Part shown: positions 46,601 through 56,632 of the stretch, in pieces
How the letters are laid out: every line of letters begins with the position of its first letter
Numbering within the stretch: position 1 is the stretch's first letter
NCBI RefSeq assembly: GCF_019175285.1
Contig: NC_056527.1
Span: 119,748,339 to 119,812,338, forward strand
Direction: 5' to 3'
DNA: 64,000 bases
From: Sceloporus undulatus
Lineage: Eukaryota; Chordata; Lepidosauria; Squamata; Phrynosomatidae
The notes under the pieces: generated by a model
Databases searched by the model: none
What the model was told of the DNA's origin: nothing
What the model saw: only the letters and a program-made list of their open reading frames with translations
Made by a program: the position numbers and the translations under genes

Positions 46601-46929
46601 CCCTTTTTGAAGATGGGGACAACGTTTGCCCTCCGCCAGTCGGCTGGGATTTCTCCTCTTCTCCAGGAGTCCTCAAAGACTATTATTGCCAATGGCTCCG
46701 ATATGACATTTGCCAGTTCTTTTAATACCCTTGGATGTAGCTCATCTGGTCCCGGAGACTTAAATTCATTTAGATTAATAAGGTGTTCCTCTACTATCTC
46801 TTTACTTATTCTGTACTGAAATGCCCCTATCCTGTCCTCTGCTCCATTATCCTCAGGTTGAGTCCCTTTGCGCATCTGTTCCCCGTTGCAGGCGCTGTTC
46901 TCTTCATGGGGCAGGTGATGGAGCCCTGA
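36708..46929 (+). CDS. SERPINE1: Plasminogen activator inhibitor 1 (serpin E1)
   Basis: Eight coding exons join in frame: 36,708-37,010, 38,817-39,050, 39,281-39,475, 40,520-40,718, 40,861-40,961, 41,480-41,566, 43,184-43,267 and 46,892-46,929, giving about 412 residues against 402 in human. The first has a hydrophobic secretion signal ([13 protein letters not shown]) and the serpin start ([20 protein letters not shown]). Later blocks match PAI-1 closely: [89 protein letters not shown] and LFMGQVMEP. The reactive loop keeps the Arg-Met P1-P1' bond, so it should inhibit tPA and uPA; it is a secreted suicide inhibitor that binds vitronectin. No in-frame ATG is visible in this exon or in exon 1, although the rest is intact. 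Introns hold a 38-bp minisatellite, an L2 end, CR1 copies and MITEs. Confidence 0.97.
37085..37930. repeat. 38-bp minisatellite in SERPINE1 intron
   Basis: About 22 imperfect tandem copies of a unit built from GTGGCCCTCTAGCCCTGGGG and ACCATCCCTCTGAGAATA. Variants alternate GGGGACC with GGTGGCC and CCCTCTGAGAATAG with GCCTATGAGAGTAG, so two unit types are interleaved. It begins about 75 bp after the splice donor at 37,011. Confidence 0.9.
39555..40145 (+). mobile_element. L2 LINE 3' end
   Basis: The ORF2 end reads [20 protein letters not shown] and [10 protein letters not shown], with a shift before the [12 protein letters not shown]-like end. The 3' untranslated part and the tail CCCGCCTCGATCCTCAAAGC, then GGCGGGATATAAATAAAT and (TTA)n, are typical of lizard L2. 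It lies in the SERPINE1 intron after exon 39,281-39,475. Confidence 0.85.
41960..42135. mobile_element. Fold-back MITE of the 'TACAAATCCCAGGATT' family
   Basis: ATTCCTGGGACTTGTAGTTTG and CTGCAAATCCCAGGATTCCATAG face each other. The right part continues GCCATGGCAGCTAAAGTGG, as in the copy at 48,440. Confidence 0.7.
42615..42815 (-). mobile_element. CR1 LINE 3' fragment
   Basis: CATAGAATCATAGTTAGAAA opens a reversed CR1 end, followed by TTTTGCCATGCAGCAATCC and CCTCTGTTTAAAGACC. It lies in a SERPINE1 intron. Confidence 0.85.
43649..43695. repeat. (GCT)n microsatellite
   Basis: About 15 GCT units, one interrupted by TTCT, lie in the last SERPINE1 intron. The poly-Ala and poly-Ser frames it produces are not coding. 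Confidence 0.9.
44868..44954. mobile_element. Interspersed repeat of unknown family
   Basis: The stretch CAATCTTGTAGCACCTTTGAGACTC, with GGCAGCATGAGCTTTCCTAG and ACTTCCTCAGAT, recurs in part at 60,617-60,700. Two copies show that it is dispersed. Confidence 0.55.
44955..46860 (-). mobile_element. CR1 LINE, 5' truncated, with reverse transcriptase
   Basis: The 3' terminus lies on the left (repeated ATCATAGA). On the minus strand ORF2 gives [67 protein letters not shown] and [16 protein letters not shown], diagnostic of CR1. A mariner-like MITE interrupts it at 46,015-46,269 and frames are shifted elsewhere. The copy lies antisense in the last SERPINE1 intron and ends about 30 bp before the last exon. 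Confidence 0.95.
46015..46269. mobile_element. Mariner-like MITE nested in CR1
   Basis: Ends CAGGGGTACCCCAGGTTACG and (inverted) CAGTGGTACCCCGGGATACG pair over about 23 bp. A TA dinucleotide lies on each side (46,013-46,014 and 46,270-46,271), the mariner target duplication. The interior repeats TTCGTAACCCG and GAAAAGC motifs; it has no coding capacity. Confidence 0.9.
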
Positions 46930-47890
46930 GGCCTGGAAAGACCACCTCCCCCTCAAAGACCTTCCTCTCCAGGACTCCTGCCATGATCCACCGAAGTCTT
47001 CTTCCTCACAGCGGAGCAGAAGCTAAAGCTTCCCTTCCACACAGCCAGCTGTGTTTCTCCACGGAGAGTCTGCGGAGTTTCCCCGAAGACCGAGGGGGAG
47101 AGGGACCCCAGAAGGGCCAAGGGGGAGCCTGGGGGGAGGGGCGTGAGCACAGGAGCAGGCCTTTGGGTGCCTTCGCACCGCACTCAGGAGGGGCTCTGAG
47201 GACGATGGGGGCCCCCCCCCCCGGGAAGAAGCGGGGTCCCCACGGGCACTTTGGGGGGACAGCTGTACAGGAATGTGGTTTAGAGTTGTATCTAAATATA
47301 TGTTTCTCTACTGACCTGCAGTGTGCTGACTTTTCACTTTGGCAAGGATAATAACAACAACAATAATAATACATTTACTGATATACTACTAATAATAATA
47401 GGAATACATTTACTCTCCCTCCCTTTTTGCAGCCTTGGGCTCTGTGACCTCGCTCTTTGCGGATGGTGATCAGGGAGGGAACAAAATAGTACATGCGCCT
47501 AAGGTGCACACTGGAGTGCGTGGCCATTGAAACGCATGGGACCCCAATATTGGCAAGGCTTCAGACTGGCCGGGGCTCTTTAATGGATCCCCTGGGAAGC
47601 GGAAGGGACACTGTATTTCTTACCCGCCAACAACACAGATAAACCACACCAGTTAAAAAGGCACCATTTCACACACTCATCAATTCAAAAGGGCAAACAA
47701 GGCCATCAACAGGTACAACAAGTCACCCTGCAGAGGTCTCTCTTTCCCTGGAGGGGGGCTGAACATGACCTTTGGCGCCAGAGGAGACCCCTGCGCAGGT
47801 GGTGGGGATGGGGAGGGGGTCCCGCTGCACAAGGATCCCTGGCGACACAGAGGTCAGATGCGCAGAGAGGGGATGGGCTGCAAATATCCC
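46930..47890 (+). other. SERPINE1 3' untranslated region and spacer
   Basis: This follows the TGA at 46,927-46,929. AAC and AAT trinucleotide repeats occur near 47,350-47,400. No certain AATAAA or exon was found. Confidence 0.4.
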
Positions 47891-47899
47891 TTCCTCTGG

Positions 47900-48164
47900 G
47901 TCCCAGATCTGCTTCTGGGGGCAAAGCTATGGCACGCATGCCATCTCTCTGGCGTGCGACGCCATTTCTGACGGCACGCGAGAGACGGGAGGGCGGGGGC
48001 CCTTTCCTCTTCCCCTCACCCTCCTGGGCCTCCAGCTGTCTCTGGGGAAGTCCCGCCCCAGATGTTTCATTCTCATAGAAGCCCCGCCCCCTGGCTGTGA
48101 GTAACGTGCGGCGCAGGAACGCCTTTGGGTTTGGGCACTCGGTATCTAAAAGGCTTGCCATCAC
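47900..48164 (-). mobile_element. hAT-type element fragment
   Basis: The right end GGGCACTCGGTATCTAAAAG then GCTTGCCATCACTG is the inverted end of a widespread vertebrate hAT family (CAGTGATGGC). The interior holds GCTATGGCACGCATGCC and GGCACGCGAGAGAC. The left end was not defined. Confidence 0.6.
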
Positions 48165-48439
48165 TGCGCAAGACCTTTCTGTATGCAGGCCGCTGCAATT
48201 AATAGGAAGCTGTTGTGCTTCTCTTCTCCCACCATCAGTCATTGGCCTACCTTTCAGGGCTGTTGTGAGGAACGGGGGGGGGGAAGTGCTCTGATGTGTG
48301 TTTGAAACATGCGCCTCCTCAGCCTTCATGCATTTACTCGGTTCTGAAGTCCCATTGAGTTCTGAAAGGTTGGCTTCAGCGCCAAAAGCCACAGGACTGC
48401 AGCCTATAGCTTCTCTTAAGCCTAATCTGCACTGTAGAT

Positions 48440-48605
48440 ATTGTGTAGTTTGACACTGCTTTTACTGCCGTGGCTCCATTTTATGGAATCCTGTGATCTG
48501 TAGTTTGTTGTGGCACCAGAGCTCTCTGACAGGACAAAACTACAAATCCCAGAATTCCATGGCATGGAGCCAGGGCGGCTAAAGGGGTGTCAGGCTGCAT
48601 TAAAC
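48440..48605. mobile_element. Fold-back MITE with about 60-bp inverted arms
   Basis: The left arm holds GTGGCTCCATTTTATGGAAT and GATCTGTAGTTT. The right arm holds AAACTACAAATCCCAGAATT and CCATGGCATGGAGCCAGGGC, which pair with the left arm with some mismatches. Confidence 0.8.
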
Positions 48606-49057
48606 GCCACCCTGGACTGAGGAAGGGCCTTCCAGAAGAGATCCGATACCGGAATACATTCTCCAAACGTAACACAGCATTGCAGACCAACTGGAAACGA
48701 GTCCTTTAAAAATGTGGATGGCTGTAATATCTATGTGTGGTATTTGTTCTTTTAAAGTGAAGTGTGTGTGTTAACTATTGCGGTGCATTTGTGGGTCTGT
48801 TGTTGTTCCCTGCCTTGATCCATAGGGAGAAGGGGATAACGCATACATATTATTATTGTCATTAATATTAATATTAAATAACTCGCAAAACAACAAATCC
48901 CAGTATTGCATAATATTCCAGATATTATTATTATTATTATTATCATCTCTGCATGCAGATTAAACATTAGAAGCAGTAGCAGCTCCTCCTCCTGCCTATT
49001 ATTGCTATTACTATTGTTGTCACCCCTTTTTGTTTAAAAACAATAGGACCCTTCTGA

Positions 49058-49108
<51 letters not shown>

Positions 49109-49110
49109 TG
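48606..49110 (+). mobile_element. LINE 3' tail followed by (TAT)n
   Basis: The stretch to about 48,860 has an L2/CR1-style 3' region (GTTCCCTGCCTTGATCC, GGAGAAGGGGATAACG). It runs into TAT-rich DNA with a clean (TAT)n run at 49,057-49,107. Confidence 0.55.
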
Positions 49111-49694
49111 TGCTTCGTGGCCCTGTTCTGGAAGAGTTTATTCCTGGTGCTTTGCACAACTGTGGCGGGCCATCTTCAGAAGCCGCGGCCATGGAAGAGA
49201 GTGGCGTGGTGGGGGGTGTGGGGGTATATACAATACACATAAGATACTGTGTGCCCGGGGTTGAAGAAGGGCGATTTTCCGCGTCCTCTCTGCCTGGTTC
49301 TGCTGCTTGAATGGCGAGGCCTCACTCGCTGGACGGTCTGGGTCCGGGAGGATTTTTTTCGTCTGATAAGAGATCAGCGGCCTGCTTATGAACCTGGTTT
49401 CTAGTTTTGGTTTTGCCTGGGTCCTTGATTCGGGTTTTTTTGAGGCTGGGCCATAGCCAACCTTTGCCACGTCGTTCAGGGTTTTCTCGGCCCTTTTGCA
49501 TCCTGACCCTGTCACCGGGGTCACAAGGGCTCTCCGAAAGGTCAAGAGGAAACTCTTTCCAGAACAAGGCCACAAAGCCCCAAGCCCCACAGACCCGTTT
49601 GGGCACTGGACCATTGCACCTCCTCCCTCCCCCCCCCTCCCTTCGCAGAGACGGCTTCTCTGTCTGCCTCATTCGCCGATACTTGTCGGCCCCT

Positions 49695-52600
49695 TTATCC
49701 AGGGATGTCCCTTATCCAGGGATCCTTATCCAGGATTTCCTTACCAGGGATTCCCTCATCCATGGATTCCTTACCCGGGATTCCTAATCCAGGATTCCTT
49801 AGCAGGGATGCTTATCCAGGGATGCATCCCCAGCGATTCCTTATCCGGATTCCTTACCCAGGGATTCCTTATCCAGGGATTCCCCTCCAGGGATTCCTCA
49901 TCCAGGATTCCTCTCCAGGGATTCCTTATCCAAGGATTCCTTATCCAGGGATTACCGCATCCAGGATTTCCTTATCCACGGGATTCCTTACCAGGGGTTC
50001 CTTACCCAGGGATTCCTCCCAGGGATTCCTTACCGGGGATTCCTTACTCCGGGATTCCTTACCCATGCATTCCTTATCCAGGGATTCCCTATCCAGGGAT
50101 TCCTGATCCAGGGATTCCTCTATCCAGGGATTCCTAACCAGGGTTCCTATCCGGATTCTTATCCAGGGAGTCATCCTATCCAGGGATTTCTTAATCAGGG
50201 ATCCTCTATCCAGGGATTCCTATCCAGGGATTCCTATCCAGGGATTCCTTACCAGGATTCCTTATCCAGGGATTCCTTATCCAGGATTCCTATCCAGGGA
50301 TTCCTATCCCAGGGATTCCTTACCAGGGATTCCTTACCCAGGATTCCTTAGCCAGGGATTCCTTACCAGGGTTCCTCATTCCAGGGATTCCCTTACCAGG
50401 ATTCCTTACCAGGATCCTAATCCAGGAATTCCTTATCCAGGGATTCCTTATGCCATGGATTTCTTAACCAGGGATGTCCTCTCCCAGGGATTCCTTACCA
50501 GGGTTCCTTCCAGGATTTCCTTACCAGGGATTCCTCATCCAGGGATTCCTCCAGGATCCTTATCCAGGGATTCCTTATCCAGGGATTTCATCATCCAGGG
50601 ATTCTTACCCAGGGATCCTTACCCGTGATTCCTCATCCAGCGATTCCTTATCCATCCAGGGTTTCCATTACCCGGATTCCTCATCATGGATTGCCTTATC
50701 CGGGATTCCTTAACCCAGGGATTCCTCATTAGATCCAGGGATTCCTCATCCAGGGATTCCTTACAGCGCAGGGATCCTTACCCAGGGGATCCTCACCAGG
50801 GATTTCCTACCCAGGGATTCCTTACCTCAGGGTTCCCATCCAGGGATTCCATGCCAGATTCCGCATCCAGGGATGCCTTATCCAGGGATTCCTCATCCAG
50901 GGATTCCTTATCCCAGGTTCCTTAACCGGGATTCCTCATCCAGGAATCCTTATCCGGGGATTCCTTCCCAGGGATTCCCATCCAGGGATCCTATCCAGGG
51001 ATTCCTTACCCAGGGATTACCTTATCCAGGGATTCCTCATCCAGGGATTCCTTATCCAGGGGTCCTACACCAGGGATTCCTTAGCCAGGGATTCCTCATC
51101 CAGGGATGCCTTACCCAGGGATTCCTTACCAGGCCCAGGGAGTACCGCATCCAGGGTCCTTATCCAGGGTTCCTTACCCCAGGGATTCCTCTCCATGCAT
51201 TCCTTATCCAGGGATGCCTTACCCATTGGGATTCCTTACCACAGGGAATTCCTCATCCAGGGATTCCTTATCCCAGGGATTCCGTACCCAGGGATTCCTC
51301 ATCCAGGATGCGTTCCTTCCCAGGATTCCTAATCCAGGGATTCCTTAGCCAGGATTCACCTCCTCCAGGTTCCTTACCAGATTCCTTATCCAGGTTCCTA
51401 TCCAGGGATTCCTAACCAGGGATTCCTAACCCAGGGATTCCTCAGCCAGGGATTCCTTATCCAGGATTCCTCATCAGGGATCCTCATACCAGGGATTCCT
51501 TACCAGGGATTCCTAAATATCCAGGATTCCCTCCAGGGGATTCTCATCCCCGGATTCCTTATCCAGGGATTCCTTACCCAGGGATTCCCTCATCCGGATT
51601 CCTTCCCAGGGATTCCGTACCCAGGGATCCTCATCCAGGGATTCCTTATCCAGGATGTCCTTACCAGGTTCCTTAACCCAGGGATTCCTCACCCGGGATT
51701 CCTCAATCCAGGATCCTTACGCGCAGGGTCCCCCACCCAGGGATTCCTATCCGGGATTCCTTATCCAGGGATTCCTATCCAGGGATTCTCTAGCCAGGGA
51801 TCCTTACCAGTGTTTCGTTACCCAGGGATTTCCTAGCCAGGGATCCTTAGCCAGGATTCCTTAAATCCAGGGATTCCTTACCGGGATCCCCATCCAGGGA
51901 TTCCTTATCCAGGATTCCTCATCCAGGGATTTCCTTAGCCGGGATTCCTTACCCAGGGATTCTATCCAGGGATTCCCATCCGATTCCTACCCAGCGATTC
52001 CGTACCCAGGGATTCCTCATCCAGGATGCCTTATCCAGGGGTTCCTTACCCAGGGATTCCGCCATCCAGGGATTCTTATCCAGGGGATTCCTAACCACAG
52101 GGGTTCCTAACCAGGGATCCTCATCCAGGATTCCTACACAGGGATCCTTACCCAGGGATCCTCATCCAGGGATTCCTTACCAGGGATTCCTATCCAGGGA
52201 TTCTCTCATCCAGGGATTCCTCAATCCAGGGATTCTTATCCGGGATTCCTTATCCAGGGATTCCTATCAGGGTATTCCTAACCAGGATCCTTTACCCAGG
52301 GATCCTCTAAGGGATTCCTTACCAGGGATTCCGAGCCATGGTACTATCCAGGGATTCCTCATCCAGGGATTCCTAATCCAGGGAGTCCTACCCAGCCAGG
52401 GAATTCCTCATCCAGGGATGTCCTTATCCAGGGAGTTCCCATTCCTTACCCAGGGATTCCTCATCCAGGGATTCCTCATTCATCCAGGGATTCCTTACCC
52501 AGGGTCCTAATCCAGGGATTCCTTAGCCAGGATTCCTTACGCAGGGATTCCTTATCCAGGGATTCCTATCCAGGGTTCCTCATCCAGGGATTACCTTAAC

Positions 52601-53710
52601 CAGGGATTCCTCATCCAGGGATTCCTATCCAGGGATTCCTATCCAGGAGTTCCTTACCCCATGATTCCGGGCATCCAGGGATTCCTTATCCAGGGATTCC
52701 TTATCCCAGGGATTCCTTCATCCCAGGGAGTCCCCGTCCGTACCGCCGGGGCCCCCCCCGGGATCCTCACCCGGGATTCCTCATCCAGGGATTCCGTACC
52801 CGGTGCCCTTACCCAGGGATTCCTTATCAGGGATTCCTTGCCAGGGATTCCTTCCAGGGATTCCTTAGCCAGGGATGCCTTCCCAGGGTTTCGTTCCCCA
52901 GGGATTCTAGCCAGGATGCCTTGCCAGGATTCTTACCAGGGATGCCTTACCCAGGGATTCTCAGCCAGGGTTCCTTATCCAGGGATTCCTCGCCAGGGAT
53001 TCCTTATCCAGGATTCCTTACCCGGGTTCGTATCCAGGGGTCCCCCTCATCAAGGGATTCCTACCCAGGGATCCTGACAGGGTTCCTCATCCAGCGTTCC
53101 CTTATCCAGGGTTCCTACCCAGGGATTCCTCATCCAGGGATCCGTACCAGGGATTCCTTACCAGGGTCATTACCCAGGGATTCCGCAAATCCAGGATTCC
53201 TTCCCAGGGATTCCTTCCCAGGGATTCCCTCACCCAGGGATTCCTTACCCAGGGTTCTCATCCAGGGATTCCTTATCCAGGGATTCCTCCTCATCCAGGG
53301 ATTCCTTATCCAGGGATTCCTATCCAGGGATTCCCTTATCCAGGGAGTCTTACCGGGATCCTTACCCAGGGATTCCTCATCCAGGGATTCCTTATCCAGG
53401 GATCCTCGCCAGGGATTCCTTATCCAGGTTCATTATCCGGGATTCCTCATCCAGGGGATTCCTCACCAGGATTCCTTATCCAGGGATTCCTATCCAGGAT
53501 TCCTCGCCAGGGATTCCTTACCAGGGATTCCTTACCCAGGGATTCCGCATCCAGGGATTGCCGCATCCCAGGATTCCTACCAGGGATTCCTTATCCAGGG
53601 ATATCCTCATCCAGGATGTCCTTATCAAGGGATTCCTTATCCAGGGGTGTCCTTACCCCAGGGATTCCTTACTCCGGGATGCCTTATCCGGGATTCCTTA
53701 TCCAGGGATT
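49695..53710. repeat. 15-bp satellite array, about 4 kb
   Basis: The unit TTATCCAGGGATTCC is repeated roughly 265 times with frequent 1-2 base differences and variants CATCCAGGG and TACCCAGGG. Because 15 is a multiple of 3, long frames open on both strands (QGFLI, PGIPY repeats); these are not genes. One GC-rich interruption lies near 52,735-52,765. It lies between SERPINE1 and AP1S1. Confidence 0.95.
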
Positions 53711-53764
53711 CAAGCTCCCACAGTTTGAAAAGGTTCAAGAAAGTATACATTTCGATTTTCCCTT

Positions 53765-53890
53765 TTGATAAGGGACACCATTTTGCTCTGCCCTGATAGT
53801 TAAGGGGACTTGAGCATCCGCGGGTTTTGTGATCCACGGATGGGGGACATTGGAACCAAACCCCAGCGGAAAGCAAGGGACCTCTGTACT
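53765..53890 (-). mobile_element. Tigger/pogo-like non-autonomous element
   Basis: The reversed end has GACTTGAGCATCCGCGG, GATCCACGGATGGGGG, TTGGAACCAAACCCC and AAGGGACCTCTGTA, matching the 'TACAG..GGCCCT..ATCCGC' end and the interior of Tigger-type elements. Confidence 0.6.
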
Positions 53891-54277
53891 AGAATGTGAC
53901 TCCTTCCACTCAGTCCCTTGGAGGCAGTTTAACAGACTCTCTCCCGAGATTCTGACAGCCTCCTCAGTCTCACTCTCAGAGCAACAGAGGAGCCTCTTCC
54001 TGCTCTATTCACACCAATTAGGGCAAATTATTATTATTATTGGTCGTATGTTTGTTGCTCTGCTTTTGGAGTCAGTCTTGATTCTTTAGGAAGACAGATG
54101 TAATGGAATAGTCTGCCTAGACTTTTGCTCTTCTGCCGATGAAAGCTGAACTCTAACAAGTTTAACTTCCATTCCTGCCTGTTTTCGTTCCCCTATAAAA
54201 GGGTTAAATCCCTGAGACACGAAAGCCGCCCGCGCCCCACAGTTTCCTATGGAGGCAGCTGTGAAAGCCTCCAGGGA

Positions 54278-54397
54278 ACTACATTTCCCAGCATGCGAGA
54301 AGGGGCGCAGGGGAAGCTGGTCCGAGCACCATCCTTCCGGGATGACGTCAGCCTTCCTCCCGTCGCCTCGGCAACCTCCGCCCGCCCTCGCGTTGCC
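54278..54397 (+). promoter_or_regulatory. AP1S1 promoter: ZNF143, CRE and RFX-type sites
   Basis: ACTACATTTCCCAGCATGC (54,278-54,296) is close to the ZNF143/Staf site. TGACGTCA (54,343-54,350) is a perfect CRE. GGCAAC (54,370-54,375) and GTTGCC (54,392-54,397) are RFX half-sites. All lie within 250 bp of the AP1S1 ATG in a TATA-less CpG-rich block. Confidence 0.65.
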
Positions 54398-54525
54398 AAG
54401 GAGACCCAGCGCCCTCCTCCCCGGAAGCGGGGCCCGGGCGCATGCGCGGCTGTGGGAGGCGGGGCCCTGCCGGGCGGGAGGCACTGGGCAGCTCCTCGGA
54501 GGAAGAGGAAGGGGCCGCCGTCGCC

Positions 54526-56632
54526 ATGGTGAGGGGCCCCGGCAGCCACTTCCGGTCCGGGGGTGGGGGCCACTCCTGTCGGGACGCGGCGCGGGGGTCT
54601 CTCCTCTGCCCCGGAAGCGAGGGCGCTCCTGAGCATGTGCAGAGGGCAGGAGGGCGACTGCCTTCGCCCCTTGGGCCCACAGAGGGAGGCAGGGAGGGAG
54701 GGAAAGGGGTCGCCCTCCTGCTGCTTTTGGGGCGGGGGTCTCCGGCTGCTGGCTCTGACCGGCCCAGCTCTCTCTCCAGATGCGCTTCATGCTCCTCTTC
54801 AGCCGCCAAGGGAAGCTCCGGCTCCAGAAGTGGTACCTGGCCACTTCCGACCGCGACAAGAAGAAGATGGTCCGGGAGCTGATGCAGGTGGTCCTGGCCA
54901 GGAAACCCAAGATGTGCAGCTTCCTCGAGTGGAGAGACCTCAAGGTGGTCTACAAGCGGTGAGCGGCCACGGAGACCCCTCCCACGGAAAATGGGCCACG
55001 GCCCCCGACACACGCCCCTCCCCCGAGAGAGACCCCTGAAGTACCCCTCGGTGGGAAGGGGGCTCCTCTCCCTGGCTTCCTCGATTGCAGTGACCTCACG
55101 GTGGGCTACAGGCAGTGAGCGGCCACGGAGACCCCCGACACCCCCCCCCAACAGGACCCCTTAACTACCCTCGGTAGGGAGGGAGCTCCTTCAGGTCTCT
55201 TGTAGTGGTGGGTCCTAGAGGTAGGGGGCAAGGGGGTCACAGCCCCTAACACAAGCCCCTTCCCCAGGCAGGCCCTCCAAGCGAGACCCCTGAAGTACTA
55301 CCCCCTGGCTGCCTTGAGTGGAGGGACCTCGAGGTGGTCTACAAGCGATGAATAGACAGACCCCCAGAAATGGGGAGACAGGGGAATCAGCCCTAACACA
55401 TGGCCCTCCCCCCAGGCAGCCCCACCCATCGAGAGCCCTAACTACCCCTCAGTGGGGAGAGGGCGCCTCCCTCTGGCATCCTCAAGTGGAGGGACCCCAA
55501 GGGGGGCAGGGGCTCATAGCCCCCCAACACACACCCCTCCCCCAGGCAGCCTCACCCAGCGAGACCCCTAAACCTCTTCTCCCGGGCCTCCTTGAGTGGA
55601 AGAACCTCAAGGTGGTCTACAAGCAGTGAATAGCTGGACCCCGGGAAAGGGTTAGGTGAGGTCACACACACACACACACCCCAGGCAGCCCCTGGAGAGG
55701 AAAGACCTCAATCTTTGCCCCACCCAGTGAGACCCTTAAACCTCCCTTAGTGGGGAGGGGGCTCCTCTCTCTGCCCTCAGGCAGCCTAGGGGACTGGGGA
55801 GAGCAAAGGGGCAGTATCTCTGGTACCACCCACCCACGTGGTCAGCCGAGGGGGCCCTTGGCTCAGGTGCTTCCAGAAGGTGGGGTGGGGGTCTCCTTGT
55901 GCCTTTCCCACCCAGGCGGAAGCAGAAGGTGGGGTGGGGAAGCATCGGTCTCTCTTTTGTGAGGCAGAAGAAGTCCCCCCCACTTTGCCAAGCATGACCC
56001 CCTACACTTTCCAGTGGCCCCAGCAGAAAAGAAGCCCTCTCCCTCCCTCCCTCGTTCCATGGGGAGGGACTGACTCCTGACCTAAGGCTGACCCTCCCCA
56101 CCATTCAACGGTTGCCTTCTGCCCTCAGATTCTGCAGGTGGGGGCTCTCTCCCCCTTTGCCCACCTTGCAGGGCTTCTGGGGGGCACTGGGCAATGCTCC
56201 TCCCACTTCCAGTTCTCTGGCACCCTTCTCTCCCATTGACTCTCATGGGCCTCCCCCTCTTGGGCCCCATGTGCAGGGGAAGGTTGGGGGCTCTGGGGGG
56301 GCCTTTCTGCTGCTTGGGACAGAGCTGATGGCCTCTCCTCCCCCCACATCACAAGCTCCCCTACCCCACTATTTCATCAGCTCCCAAACCCAAGGATGCA
56401 GCTGATGTGTCTGGGAGCAGCAACTCCTGGCTGGGGGAGGGTTTGGGAGACAGTGCCTCATCGATCCCTGGGGAGGGGGAGACCTGACCCCCTCCCTTGT
56501 ATGCTCTCCTTCCTGTCCCCCAGGTACGCCAGCCTCTACTTCTGCTGTGCCATTGAGGGGCAGGACAATGAACTGATCACCCTGGAGCTGATCCACCGCT
56601 ATGTGGAGCTGCTGGACAAGTACTTTGGCAGC
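54526..56632 (+). CDS. AP1S1: AP-1 complex subunit sigma-1A, exons 1-3
   Basis: Exon 1 codes only the first Met (54,526-54,528, followed by a GTGAGG donor), exon 2 is 54,780-54,958 and exon 3 is 56,524-56,632. The joined product starts [20 protein letters not shown], continues [20 protein letters not shown] and [12 protein letters not shown], and ends [20 protein letters not shown] then [10 protein letters not shown]. It is nearly identical to mammalian sigma-1A. This subunit is part of the AP-1 clathrin adaptor at the trans-Golgi network and endosomes and helps bind dileucine sorting signals. The expected next exon ([20 protein letters not shown]) and the short last exon were not found before NAT16, so the gene is incomplete here, probably through an assembly loss near a 26-G run. 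Intron 2 carries decayed copies of the exon 2 end. Confidence 0.96.
54920..55790 (+). repeat. Intragenic tandem repeat copying the end of AP1S1 exon 2
   Basis: Four blocks resemble the exon 2 end with its donor: the original (54,923-54,980), then about 55,078-55,140, 55,310-55,360 and 55,588-55,640; a weaker one lies near 55,490. Words CTCAAGGTGGTCTACAAGC and GTGAGCGGCCACGGAGACC recur. Spacers share GAGACCCCT(G/T)AA(G/C)TACC and CTCAGTGGGGA. Spacing is irregular (about 100-230 bp). Confidence 0.85.

Noticed and set aside
49496-53796. Open frames of 130-290 codons with PGIPYPGIP and SRDSSSRD repeats
   Set aside because: They are produced by the 15-bp satellite, whose period is a multiple of three; frames are open on both strands and drift with every indel.
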